This document shows positions 26,921-35,745 of a DNA stretch of 64,000 bases, in pieces. Within the stretch, counting starts at the first letter, position 1; each line of letters begins with the position of its first letter. This DNA comes from Tropicimonas sp. IMCC34043. Lineage in GTDB: Bacteria; Pseudomonadota; Alphaproteobacteria; Rhodobacterales; Rhodobacteraceae. The position numbers and the translations under genes are program-made. The stretch covers positions 186,001-250,000 of the forward strand of contig NZ_QMEK01000002.1 in assembly GCF_003390845.1 (NCBI RefSeq). Direction: 5' to 3'. The notes beneath the pieces are model-generated. The model was not told the origin of the DNA. It did no database searches and was given only the letters and a program-made list of their open reading frames with translations.

Positions 26921-27594
26921 TGCTGTTCGCCGCCGGTTTTGGCACGCGGATGGGCGCGCTGACCCGGACCCGGCCGAAACCGCTGATCGCGGTCGCGGGC
27001 CGGCCGCTGTTGACCCATGCCCTGAACCTTGCCGAGGCGGCCGGGATCGCGCGCAAGGTCGTCAACACCCATTACCTCGGCAGCCAGATCGCCGCGTTCC
27101 TCGCCGGCCAGCCCGATATCGCGATTTCGCACGAGAGCCCGCAGATCCTCGAGACCGGCGGCGGGCTGAAGCACGCGCTGCCGCTGCTGGACGGCAGCCC
27201 GGTCTTCACGCTGAACACCGATGCGGTCTGGACCGGCGACAACCCGTTCGACGAACTGCGCGCCGCCTGGGACCCCGCGCGGATGGACGCGCTGCTGCTG
27301 CTGGTCGACCCGCAGGATGCGCGTGGCCATTCCGGCAAGGGCGATTTCCGGCGCGGTTCCGGGGGCCAGCTGTCCCGCGGCGCGGGCGAGATCTATGCCG
27401 GCGCGCAGATCCTCAACACCGCGCTGCTGTCCGAGGTCGCGGAACCGGCGTTTTCGCTGAACCTGCTGTGGGACAGGATGCTGGCCCGCGGCCGGCTGTT
27501 TGGCTGTCTGCACCGCGGCGGATGGTGCGATGTCGGCCGCCCCGAAGGGATCGCTGTGGCCGAGGCGATGCTGGCCGAGGCAGGCAATGCCTGA
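26896..27594 (+). CDS. murU: N-acetylmuramate-1-phosphate uridylyltransferase MurU
   Basis: A 232-residue sugar nucleotidyltransferase. The signature LFAAGFGTRMGALTRTRPKPLIAVAGRPLL is the nucleotide-binding loop, followed by ISHESPQILETGGGLKHALPLL and FTLNTDAVWTG with the Mg-binding Asp. The partner kinase gene amgK overlaps it. The ATG at 26896 has AAGGA 3-8 nt upstream and is used here. A second in-frame ATG at 26920 overlaps the amgK stop as TAATG and would remove eight residues. The product is probably UDP-MurNAc for peptidoglycan recycling. Confidence 0.9.
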   Translation: MRDLPDTVMLFAAGFGTRMGALTRTRPKPLIAVAGRPLLTHALNLAEAAGIARKVVNTHYLGSQIAAFLAGQPDIAISHESPQILETGGGLKHALPLLDGSPVFTLNTDAVWTGDNPFDELRAAWDPARMDALLLLVDPQDARGHSGKGDFRRGSGGQLSRGAGEIYAGAQILNTALLSEVAEPAFSLNLLWDRMLARGRLFGCLHRGGWCDVGRPEGIAVAEAMLAEAGNA

Positions 27595-30547
27595 GACGCC
27601 GCGCCTTCACGCCCTGCCGCCCGGCGTCGATTTCGCCCGCGCCCTGATTGCAGGGCTGGACTCGCGGCTGCCCGCCGATCCGCAGGTCTGGGCCCGGACC
27701 ACGATCTTCGTCAGTTCGGGGCGGATGCTGCGCCGGCTGCGCGAGGTGTTCGACGCGGGCCCGCCACGGCTCCTGCCGCGGCTGCGCACCATCGCCGATC
27801 TGGCCTTTGATCCGCAGTTTCCCGAAATCCCGCCGGCCCTGCCCGCATTGCACCTGCAGCTCGATCTAGCCGAACTGGTGCTGCGGCTGATCGAACGCAA
27901 TCCCGACCTCGCCCCGCGGTCCGCTGCCTTCGATCTTGCGGCAAGCCTTGTGGCGCTGATCGACGAGATGCATGGCGAAGGCGTCGGGCCCGAGGCGCTG
28001 GCAGACCTCGACGTCGGCGATCTGGCCGATCACTGGAAACGCGGGCGCGCGATTGTCGAGGCGGCCTTCACCCATCTCGCCGCCGATCCCGGCCATCTGC
28101 CGGGGGCCGAGGCGCGGCGGCGGCAGGTGGTGCAGGCGTTGATCGCCCGCTGGCAGGAGGCGCCGCCGCAGGACTCGGTGGTGATCGCGGGATCGACCGG
28201 ATCGCGCGGGGCGACGCGGCTGTTGATGGAGGCGGTGGCACGCCTGCCACACGGCCATGTGGTTCTGCCCGGCTTCGATTTCGATCAGCCGCCCGCCGTC
28301 TGGTCGGCCCTCGATCAGGCGCTGACGGGCGAGGATCACCCGCAGTACCGGTTCCGGGCGCTGATGCGCGATCTCGGGCTGGAGCCGGAGCAGATCACGC
28401 CCTGGCACGACACGCCCGCCCCCGATCCGGGCCGCAACCGGTTGATCTCGCTCGCACTGCGACCGGCGCCGGTGACCGACCAGTGGCGCGCCGAGGGCCG
28501 GCACCTGACCGGGATTGCGGAAACCTGCTCCGGGATGACCCTGCTGCTGGCGCCAAGCCGGCGCGACGAGGCGGCGGCCATCGCGCTGCGGCTGCGCAAG
28601 GCGGCCGAGGATGGCCAGACCGCCGCGCTGATCACCCCCGACCGGATGCTGACCCGCCGGGTCGCGGCCGCGCTGCAACGCTGGGGGATCGAGCCGGACG
28701 ACAGCGCCGGGGTTCCGCTGCAACAGACGGCGCCGGGGCGTTTCCTGCGGCTGACCGCGGCGCTGTTCGAACGCGCGCCCGAATTGCCGGCGCTGCTGAG
28801 CCTGCTGAAACACCCGCTCACCGCATCCTCGCGCGGGCTGCGCGGCAATCACCTGCGCTGGACCCGCGAGTTGGAACTCTACCTGCGCCGGCGGGCGCAC
28901 CCGATGCCCGGAGCAGACGAGCTGCGCGCCTGGGCTGCCATTGGCGAGCATGCCGACGGTCGCGTCGACTGGGCCGCGTGGCTTGGCGGCCTGCTCGACG
29001 CCATCACCCGCGGCGGCGCGCAGGGGCTTGGCCTGCATGTGGCGCGGCATCTGGCACTGGCCGAGGCGCTGGCCGCAGGCCCCGCCACGACCGGCAGCGG
29101 CGAGCTGTGGCTGAAGGCTCCGGGCGAGGCCGCGGCCGCGGCGATGCGCGCACTGGCCGAGGCGGGCGGCCGCGGCGGCATGCTGGCCGCGCGCGACTAT
29201 GCCATCCTGCTGGCCGGGCACCTCGGCAGCCAGACCGCGCAGGACCCGGTCCGGCCGCATCCCGGCATCATGATCTGGGGCACGCTCGAGGCGCGGGTGC
29301 AGGCCGCCGACCTGACCATCCTCGCCGGGCTGAACGACGGGATCTGGCCCGACCTGCCGGGTGCGGATACCTGGCTGAACCGCGCCATGCGGGCCGAGGC
29401 GGGGCTGCTGCTGCCGGACCGGCGGATCGGCCTTGCCGCCCACGATTTCCAGATCTCGGTCGCCGCGCGCGAGGTCATGCTGACCCGATCCGCCCGCGAT
29501 GACGAGGCCGAGACCGTGCCGTCGCGCTGGCTGAACCGGCTGAGCTATCTGCTGGGCGGGCTGGGGCCCGAGGGCAAGGCGGCGCTGGCCGCCATGACCG
29601 CGCGGGGCGACGCGTGGCTAGCGCAGGCGCGCAGCCTCGACCGGCCGGCAGCAATGGTGCCGCCCGCGCCGCGCCCCGCACCCTGCCCGCCCGTCGCGTC
29701 CCGGCCGCGGCGGCTGTCGGTCACCGAAATCACGCGGCTGATCCGCGATCCCTATGCGATCTATGCCCGTCACGTTCTGGGCCTTGCGCCGCTGGACCCG
29801 CTGTCGCCGCAGCCCGATGCAAGGGTCCGCGGTACTGCCCTGCACCGGATCATGGAGGATTTTCTGGCCGTCCGTGACGATTGGCAGGACGATCCGGCGC
29901 TCGCCCGCGCTGCGCTCGACACCATCGCACAGCACCACTTTGCCGAGGCGACGCCCCTGCCCTCGATCCGCGCCCTGTGGCAGGCGCGGCTGATGGCCAT
30001 CGCGGGCCGGCTGATCGAGGGCGAGACCGCGCGTCTGGCCGAGGGCGCGCCCACGCTGACCGAACGCTCGGGCGGGATCGACCTGTCGGGGCTCGACTTT
30101 CGCCTGACCGCCCGCCCCGACCGGGTGGATCGGCTGAACGACGGCACACTTGCGGTCTATGACTACAAATCCGGCCGTCCGCCCTCGGACAAGGAAGTGC
30201 TGTATTTCGAAAAACAACTGCCGCTCGAGGCCGCGATGCTGGAACGTGGCGGGTTTTCCGGGATCGAGCCGTCGAGCGTTGCGCGCATGGGCTATGTCTC
30301 GCTTGGCACCAGCGAGGACCGCGAGGTGCAGGCGGACCACGATGGCGCCCGGCTGGCCGACGTCTCGTGGCAGGGTCTGCACCGGCTGATCGGCAATTAT
30401 GGCAGCCGGACCCAGGGCTATGCCGCGATCCGGGCCGCGCAACTGACGAGCTATGCCGGCGATTTCGACCACCTGGCGCGGTTCGGCGAATGGGATCTGA
30501 CCGACCGGGCAGTTCCGCTGCCGATAGGCCCGGAGGAGACGGCATGA
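27587..30547 (+). CDS. addB: Double-strand break repair protein AddB
   Basis: A 986-residue AddB of the alphaproteobacterial type. The N-terminal inactivated helicase-like part includes RTTIFVSSGRMLRRLREVF and the AGSTGSRGATRLLMEAVARL loop. The C-terminal third carries a RecB-like nuclease: RLSVTEITRLIRDPYAIYARHVLGL, RGTALHRIMEDF and DGTLAVYDYKSGRPPS with the catalytic D-x-K. It pairs with AddA to resect DNA ends to Chi-like sites for RecA. The start overlaps murU by 8 nt, and the stop overlaps addA as ATGA. Another upstream ATG (27500) lies inside murU and is rejected. Confidence 0.95.
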   Translation: MPETPRLHALPPGVDFARALIAGLDSRLPADPQVWARTTIFVSSGRMLRRLREVFDAGPPRLLPRLRTIADLAFDPQFPEIPPALPALHLQLDLAELVLRLIERNPDLAPRSAAFDLAASLVALIDEMHGEGVGPEALADLDVGDLADHWKRGRAIVEAAFTHLAADPGHLPGAEARRRQVVQALIARWQEAPPQDSVVIAGSTGSRGATRLLMEAVARLPHGHVVLPGFDFDQPPAVWSALDQALTGEDHPQYRFRALMRDLGLEPEQITPWHDTPAPDPGRNRLISLALRPAPVTDQWRAEGRHLTGIAETCSGMTLLLAPSRRDEAAAIALRLRKAAEDGQTAALITPDRMLTRRVAAALQRWGIEPDDSAGVPLQQTAPGRFLRLTAALFERAPELPALLSLLKHPLTASSRGLRGNHLRWTRELELYLRRRAHPMPGADELRAWAAIGEHADGRVDWAAWLGGLLDAITRGGAQGLGLHVARHLALAEALAAGPATTGSGELWLKAPGEAAAAAMRALAEAGGRGGMLAARDYAILLAGHLGSQTAQDPVRPHPGIMIWGTLEARVQAADLTILAGLNDGIWPDLPGADTWLNRAMRAEAGLLLPDRRIGLAAHDFQISVAAREVMLTRSARDDEAETVPSRWLNRLSYLLGGLGPEGKAALAAMTARGDAWLAQARSLDRPAAMVPPAPRPAPCPPVASRPRRLSVTEITRLIRDPYAIYARHVLGLAPLDPLSPQPDARVRGTALHRIMEDFLAVRDDWQDDPALARAALDTIAQHHFAEATPLPSIRALWQARLMAIAGRLIEGETARLAEGAPTLTERSGGIDLSGLDFRLTARPDRVDRLNDGTLAVYDYKSGRPPSDKEVLYFEKQLPLEAAMLERGGFSGIEPSSVARMGYVSLGTSEDREVQADHDGARLADVSWQGLHRLIGNYGSRTQGYAAIRAAQLTSYAGDFDHLARFGEWDLTDRAVPLPIGPEETA

Positions 30548-33500
30548 CAGCCCCCCTGTTCGACGAGGCGACGCGCCGTCAGGTGCAGGCCGCCGATCCC
30601 GCCGCCTCGACCTGGCTGACGGCCAATGCCGGGTCGGGCAAGACGCGGGTGCTGACCGATAGGGTGGCGCGGCTGCTTCTGGGCGGCGTGCCGCCGCAGA
30701 ACGTGCTGTGCCTGACCTATACCAAGGCGGCCGCCGCCGAGATGCAGAACCGGCTGTTCGGGCGTCTGGGCGAATGGGCGATGCTCGACGACGACGTGCT
30801 GCGGGCCGAGCTGCAAAAGCTTGGCGCCGGAACCGGGCTTGCGGCCGAGACGCTGGCACAGGCGCGGCGGCTGTTTGCCCGGGCCATCGAAACCCCCGGC
30901 GGGCTGAAGATCCAGACCATCCATTCGTTCTGCGCCGGGCTTTTGCGCCGCTTCCCGCTCGAGGCCGGGGTAAGCCCCGGCTTCACCGAACTTGACGAGA
31001 TTGCCGCCGCCCGGTTGCGGACCGAGGTTTTGGACCATCTGGCCGAGACGGAGCCCGGGATCTATGGCGGCATGGCGGCCCTCGTCAGCGACCCGGATCT
31101 GACCGGGCTGGCCGCGCAAATCTCGTCGCACCGCAACCTGTTTCCGGCCCGCCCCACGCGCGACGATGTGCTTTCGCTTTACGACCTGCCCGCCGGGTTT
31201 GCCGCCACCGACGCGATGGCCGGTCTCGACGCGGCCTGCGACCCGGGCACGCTGGGGATGATCGCCGATACGCTGGCGGGACAATCGAAGACGATGGTCG
31301 AGCTTGCGCAGGAGCTGCGGCTGCTCGCCACTGTCGGGCTGGACGCGGCCGGCTTCGGCACGCTGGCGCGAAAGCTGCTTTATGCGTCGGGCGAAAACAT
31401 CGGCTGGCCGAAACCTTCGGCCCTGACCAAGAAGGCGCGCGAGGCGCTGGGGCCACTGGAAGACGATTTCGACGCGCTGGCCGACGCGGTCGCCGAAACC
31501 CGGCAGGGGTTGCTGGCGCTGGCGGCGGTGGAAAAGACCCTGACCCTGCATCGGTTTGCCGCCGCCTTCCTGCCGGCCTATGCCACAGCCAAGGAGGCGG
31601 GCGGCTGGCTCGACTTCGACGACCAGATCCAGAAGGCCGAAAAACTGCTGTCGAACCCCGGCGTCGCCGACTGGGTGCTCTATCGTCTCGACGGCAGCAT
31701 CGACCACGTTCTGGTGGACGAGGCGCAGGACACAAGCCCGCTGCAATGGCAGGTGATCGAACACCTGACCCGCGAGTTCACCGCAGGTGGCAGCCGCGCC
31801 ACGGCGGGCGAACGCTCGATCTTTGTCGTGGGCGATCTGAAACAGTCGATCTATTCGTTCCAGGGCGCCGACCCCGAGGGCTTCGTGCGGATGCGTCAGG
31901 CCTTTGCCAGCCGGCTTGGCCATCTCGACCTGACGCTGCAACAGCTCGACCTGCAATATTCCTTCCGCTCGGCCGGCGAGGTGCTGAAGACGGTCGATGC
32001 GACCTTCGGGCCCGACAACCTGCGCGGCATGGGCGACGCGGTGGGCCACGTCGCCTTCAAGGGCGCCCTGCCCGGCCGGGTCGATCTGTGGCCGCTGGTC
32101 GACCGTGTGCCGGCCGCCGAGCCCGAGAATTGGGAGGATCCGGTCGATCTGGTCAGCGAAGAACACCACGTGGTGCAACTGGCCCAAGCCGTGGCGCGGC
32201 AGGTGCGCGAGATGGTCGATCACGGGTTCCTGTGGGCGGAACGGAACGGCGCCTTCACGCCGCGGCCAATCCACGAAGGCGACGTGCTGATCCTGGTGCA
32301 GGGCCGCGGCGAGGGCAGCGCCGTGTCGCTGTTTCACGAGATCATCCGCGCCTGCAAGGCCGAGCGTCTGTCGGTCGCCGGGGCCGACGTTCTGAAGCTG
32401 GGCGAGGAACTGGCGGTGCGCGATGTGCGCGCCTTGCTGGCGTTTCTGGCCACGCCCGAGGACGACCTGTCGCTGGCAGCCGCACTGCGCTCGCCGCTTC
32501 TGGGGCTGTCCGAGGCGCAGCTTTTCGACCTTGCCGCCGGCCGGCCAAAGGGCCGGTTCCTGTGGGAGGCGATGCGGCGCCGGCAGGCCGATTTCCCGCA
32601 GGTCTTTGAAATATTGTCGGATCTGCGCGATCAGGCCGATTTCCTGCGGCCCTACGATCTGATCGAACGGCTGTTGATGCGCCACGATGGCCGCCGCCGG
32701 CTGGTCGCCCGGCTGGGCGAGGAGGCATCGGACGGGATCGACGCGCTGCTCGCCCAGGCGCTGGCCTATGAACAGGACGAACCGCCCAGCCTGACCGGGT
32801 TTCTGGCCCGGATGGAGGGCGCCGAGATCAACGTCAAGCGCCGCGCCGAAGCGCGCGGATCGAAGCTGCGGGTGATGACGGTGCATGGCGCCAAGGGGCT
32901 GGAATCGCCCATCGTGATCCTGCCCGACACCGCGCACCGCAAGCGCCCGCACGAGTTTCGCGACGCGTTGCTGCCGTCGGGCTCGGGCGTGCCGCAGTGG
33001 AACGTACCCTCGGCGGAGGCGCCCGAAGTCACAACCCGGCTGAAACGCGCCACCATCGACAAGCGGCTGGAGGAAGCGCAGCGGCTGCTCTACGTCGCCA
33101 TGACCCGGGCCGAGCAATGGCTGATCGTCGCCGCGGCGGGCGATCTCGGCAAGGACGGCGACAGCTGGTATCAGCAGGTCGAGGCAGGGATGCAGGGGCT
33201 TGGTGCGTCCGCGCACGAATTCGCCCTGGGCCCCGGACTCAGGCTCGAGTCCCCGCATTGGGCCACGGCCCGTCGCCCGGCGCCAGAGGACACCGCCACG
33301 GACGAACCGCCCGCCCTGCCCGGCTGGGCGCTGACCCCGGCCGAAACCCCCGATCGGCCCGCGGCAACGCTGTCGCCCTCGGGGCTTGGTGGGGCCAAGG
33401 CGCTGCCGGGCGAGCGGGCGGACTGGTCCGAGGCCGAGGCGCTGCGGCGGGGCACGCTGATCCACCTGCTGCTCGAACATCTGCCCGCGCATCCGCGCGC

Positions 33501-33945
33501 CGACTGGCCCGATGCGGCGGCGGGGCTTCTGGCAACACAGGCCCAACCGGCTGAAATCTCGCCGCTTCTGACCGAGGCGCGGCGGGTGCTGGAGGACGAG
33601 GCGCTGGCCTTCCTGTTCGCGCCGGAGACCCTTGCCGAGGTGCCGGTGACAGCCGCCCTGCCCGAACTTGGCGGCGCCCGGATCCATGGCGCCATCGACC
33701 GGCTGCTGATCCGGCCCGATCATGTGCTGGCGGTCGATTTCAAGACCAACGCCCTGGTGCCCGACCGGCCCGAGGCGGTGCCCATCGGCCTGCTGCGCCA
33801 GATGGGTGCCTATGCCGCCGCGCTGAAACTGGTGTTCCCGGACCGCCGGATCGACACCGCGATCCTGTGGACCGCCGAGGCGCGGTTGATGGCGCTGCCT
33901 GCGGCGCTGACGCACGAGGCGGTGATGGGGATGGCCGCGCCTTGA
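30544..33945 (+). CDS. addA: Double-strand break repair helicase AddA
   Basis: A 1133-residue UvrD-family helicase-nuclease. Motif I is LTANAGSGKTRVLTDRVA. Motif Ia follows (LCLTYTKAAAAEMQNRL), then HSFCAGLLRRFP, the Walker B VDEAQDTSPLQW, GDLKQSIYSFQGADP, MTVHGAKGLESPIVILPD and LLYVAMTRAEQWL. The C-terminal RecB-like nuclease has ALRRGTLIHLLLEHLP and LAVDFKTN. It forms the AddAB heterodimer. It is translationally coupled to addB, and the trxA promoter begins over its stop codon. Confidence 0.96.
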   Translation: MTAPLFDEATRRQVQAADPAASTWLTANAGSGKTRVLTDRVARLLLGGVPPQNVLCLTYTKAAAAEMQNRLFGRLGEWAMLDDDVLRAELQKLGAGTGLAAETLAQARRLFARAIETPGGLKIQTIHSFCAGLLRRFPLEAGVSPGFTELDEIAAARLRTEVLDHLAETEPGIYGGMAALVSDPDLTGLAAQISSHRNLFPARPTRDDVLSLYDLPAGFAATDAMAGLDAACDPGTLGMIADTLAGQSKTMVELAQELRLLATVGLDAAGFGTLARKLLYASGENIGWPKPSALTKKAREALGPLEDDFDALADAVAETRQGLLALAAVEKTLTLHRFAAAFLPAYATAKEAGGWLDFDDQIQKAEKLLSNPGVADWVLYRLDGSIDHVLVDEAQDTSPLQWQVIEHLTREFTAGGSRATAGERSIFVVGDLKQSIYSFQGADPEGFVRMRQAFASRLGHLDLTLQQLDLQYSFRSAGEVLKTVDATFGPDNLRGMGDAVGHVAFKGALPGRVDLWPLVDRVPAAEPENWEDPVDLVSEEHHVVQLAQAVARQVREMVDHGFLWAERNGAFTPRPIHEGDVLILVQGRGEGSAVSLFHEIIRACKAERLSVAGADVLKLGEELAVRDVRALLAFLATPEDDLSLAAALRSPLLGLSEAQLFDLAAGRPKGRFLWEAMRRRQADFPQVFEILSDLRDQADFLRPYDLIERLLMRHDGRRRLVARLGEEASDGIDALLAQALAYEQDEPPSLTGFLARMEGAEINVKRRAEARGSKLRVMTVHGAKGLESPIVILPDTAHRKRPHEFRDALLPSGSGVPQWNVPSAEAPEVTTRLKRATIDKRLEEAQRLLYVAMTRAEQWLIVAAAGDLGKDGDSWYQQVEAGMQGLGASAHEFALGPGLRLESPHWATARRPAPEDTATDEPPALPGWALTPAETPDRPAATLSPSGLGGAKALPGERADWSEAEALRRGTLIHLLLEHLPAHPRADWPDAAAGLLATQAQPAEISPLLTEARRVLEDEALAFLFAPETLAEVPVTAALPELGGARIHGAIDRLLIRPDHVLAVDFKTNALVPDRPEAVPIGLLRQMGAYAAALKLVFPDRRIDTAILWTAEARLMALPAALTHEAVMGMAAP

Positions 33946-33970
33946 CGCTTGGGGGTAGGCTCCTTACCTT
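33942..33970 (+). promoter_or_regulatory. Probable sigma-70 promoter of trxA
   Basis: TTGACG (33942-33947) and TACCTT (33965-33970) are 17 bp apart. The -35 box overlaps the addA TGA stop, and the trxA RBS AAGGAGA (33994-34000) follows. This would allow trxA expression independent of the addBA operon. Confidence 0.55.
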
Positions 33971-34006
33971 CCGCCTCCAATGCGCGCCATCCCAAGGAGA
34001 TCCGAC

Positions 34007-34327
34007 ATGGCAACCGTCCCCGTGACAGACGCAACATTCGACGCCGACGTGAAGAACTCCGACATCCCGGTGGTGGTGGATTTCTGGGCCGAATGGTGCG
34101 GACCCTGCAAGATGATCGGCCCCGCCCTCGAGGAGATCGCCGTCGAGATGGAAGGCAAGGTCAAGATCGTCAAGGTCAACGTCGACGAGAACCCGAATTC
34201 GCCGGCGCAGATGGGTGTTCGCGGCATCCCGGCGCTGTTCCTGTTCAAGGACGGCCAGGTGGTGTCGAACAAGATCGGTGCCGCGCCAAAGGCCGCACTG
34301 AAGGCGTGGATCGAGGAATCGATCTGA
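34007..34327 (+). CDS. trxA: Thioredoxin 1
   Basis: A 106-residue thioredoxin with the active site WCGPC (C31, C34) in [15 protein letters not shown], the cis-Pro loop [11 protein letters not shown], and the usual C-terminal helix. It reduces cytoplasmic disulfides through TrxB/NADPH. The ATG at 34007 has AAGGAGA 7 nt upstream. It sits 61 nt after addA with its own likely promoter, and a rho-independent terminator follows at 34351-34375. Confidence 0.97.
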   Translation: MATVPVTDATFDADVKNSDIPVVVDFWAEWCGPCKMIGPALEEIAVEMEGKVKIVKVNVDENPNSPAQMGVRGIPALFLFKDGQVVSNKIGAAPKAALKAWIEESI

Positions 34328-34350
34328 ACCGCGGGTCCTGACCGGCGGGC

Positions 34351-34375
34351 AAGGGGGCGCTGCGGCGCCCTTTTT
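34351..34375 (+). terminator. Rho-independent terminator after trxA
   Basis: GGGCGC (34355-34360) pairs with GCGCCC (34365-34370) around TGCG. The stem extends through AAGG against TTTT, and a run of five T (34371-34375) follows directly. This is a textbook intrinsic terminator 24 nt after the trxA stop. Confidence 0.88.
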
Positions 34376-34439
34376 GCTGGCCGGTTGCAGCCTGCCCGCG
34401 GCGGGCACATATAGGGACGCGATCGAAACGGAGAGACAG

Positions 34440-34997
34440 ATGGCCGACAGCGACTTTCCCGGCTGGCACGGGACGACGATCATCGGGGTGCGCAAGGGGG
34501 GCGAAGTGGTGGTCGCAGGCGACGGCCAGGTCAGCCTTGGCCAGACCGTGATCAAGGGCACCGCCCGCAAGGTGCGCCGCCTTAATCCCGGCGGGCACGA
34601 AGTTGTGGCGGGCTTTGCCGGCTCGACCGCCGATGCCTTCACCCTTCTCGAACGGCTGGAGAAAAAGCTCGAGGCGACGCCCGGCCAGCTTGCCCGTGCC
34701 GCGGTCGAACTCGCGAAGGACTGGCGCACCGACAAGTACCTGCAAAAGCTCGAGGCGATGCTGATCGTGACCGACGGAACGGAGCTGCTGGTGATCACCG
34801 GCGCGGGCGACGTGCTCGAGCCCGAGAACGACATCGCGGCGATCGGGTCTGGCGGAAACTATGCACTGGCCGCGGCGCGTGCCATGATCGACGGCGACCT
34901 GCCCGCCGAAGAGATCGCGCGCAAGGCGATGGCCATCGCCGCCGAGATCTGCGTCTATACCAACGGCAACCTGACGGTAGAGCGGATCGGGGCCTGA
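34440..34997 (+). CDS. hslV: ATP-dependent protease subunit HslV
   Basis: A 185-residue proteasome-like peptidase. The N-terminal catalytic threonine (after processing) is in [14 protein letters not shown]. It has [43 protein letters not shown] and [16 protein letters not shown]. HslV forms the dodecameric core that HslU unfolds substrates into. Unusually, hslU is not adjacent: it starts 3.4 kb downstream, after ktrA, ktrB and a minus-strand methyltransferase gene. An upstream ATG at 34374 lies in the trxA terminator and is rejected. The eight residues before GWHGTT are non-conserved, and two to three would be expected for a mature N-terminal Thr. Confidence 0.95.
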   Translation: MADSDFPGWHGTTIIGVRKGGEVVVAGDGQVSLGQTVIKGTARKVRRLNPGGHEVVAGFAGSTADAFTLLERLEKKLEATPGQLARAAVELAKDWRTDKYLQKLEAMLIVTDGTELLVITGAGDVLEPENDIAAIGSGGNYALAAARAMIDGDLPAEEIARKAMAIAAEICVYTNGNLTVERIGA

Positions 34998-35081
34998 TAC
35001 GCCAAAGCGGACACCGACCGGTTGCAAATTTGCCCGGTTCGGCAATAGTCGGGGCCGAGTGGACCCGCGAAAGGTGTCGTT

Positions 35082-35744
35082 ATGGCAATCCCTCCCCGCA
35101 GCTTTGCCATCATCGGCCTTGGCACCTTCGGCGCGACGGTTGCCAAGGAACTCGCCCGGTTTGACGATTATGTCATCGGCATCGACAGGGCCGAGCGCCC
35201 GGTTTCGGCGGTCGCCGACATCATCTCGCATGCCGTGATCGCCGATGCCCGCGACGAGGCAGCGCTGCGCGAAGCAGGCGTCGGGGATTGCGATGTCGCG
35301 CTGATCGCCATCGGCGAGGATCTGGAGGCCAATGTGCTGGCCACGATCAACACCAAGATGCTGGGTGTGCCGATGATCTGGGCCAAGGCGCTCAACCGCA
35401 CCCATCACCGCATCCTGACCAAGCTGGGCGCCGAACGTGTCATCCTGCCCGAAGAGGAGGTCGGGATGAGCATCGCCCAGGTGCTGCACAATCCGCTGAT
35501 GCGGAACTATCTGGGCATCGGCAACGGGTTTTACGTGGTGAACTTCCTGGTGCCGCAGCAGATGGAAGGAAAGCGCCTGTCCGAGTTGAAGGTTGGCGAG
35601 CGCTTCAGGCTGCGCAGCCTCGGGGTGATGCGCGGCACCGAGTTCATTGGCGGCGAAAACGACGACCCCACCCTGAAGGTCGAGGACAAGCTGATGCTGC
35701 TTGGTCGGCGCAGCGAGCTGCGCGACTTCGCCGCGAGCATCTGA
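35082..35744 (+). CDS. ktrA: Potassium uptake protein KtrA/TrkA family (RCK domain)
   Basis: A 220-residue RCK protein. The RCK_N Rossmann fold is FAIIGLGTFGATVAKELARF with the GxGxxG nucleotide site, then IGIDRAERPVSAVAD and ALIAIGEDLEANVLATI. A TrkA_C domain (about residues 135-218) completes it. Cytoplasmic KtrA rings gate the membrane subunit in response to ATP/ADP or c-di-AMP. The ktrB start is 2 nt after its stop. Single-RCK length fits KtrA rather than the double-RCK TrkA. Confidence 0.92.
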   Translation: MAIPPRSFAIIGLGTFGATVAKELARFDDYVIGIDRAERPVSAVADIISHAVIADARDEAALREAGVGDCDVALIAIGEDLEANVLATINTKMLGVPMIWAKALNRTHHRILTKLGAERVILPEEEVGMSIAQVLHNPLMRNYLGIGNGFYVVNFLVPQQMEGKRLSELKVGERFRLRSLGVMRGTEFIGGENDDPTLKVEDKLMLLGRRSELRDFAASI

Positions 35745-35745
35745 C

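Noticed and set aside
27866-29443. Minus-strand 525-codon frame opposite addB
   Set aside because: It is an antisense shadow of the AddB reading frame with no domain and Arg/Gln/Gly-rich composition.
30451-33915. Very long minus-strand reading frame of 1154 codons opposite addA
   Set aside because: It is the antisense shadow of addA in GC-rich DNA, with His/Gln/Arg-rich composition and no recognisable domain. addA on the plus strand has all helicase motifs.
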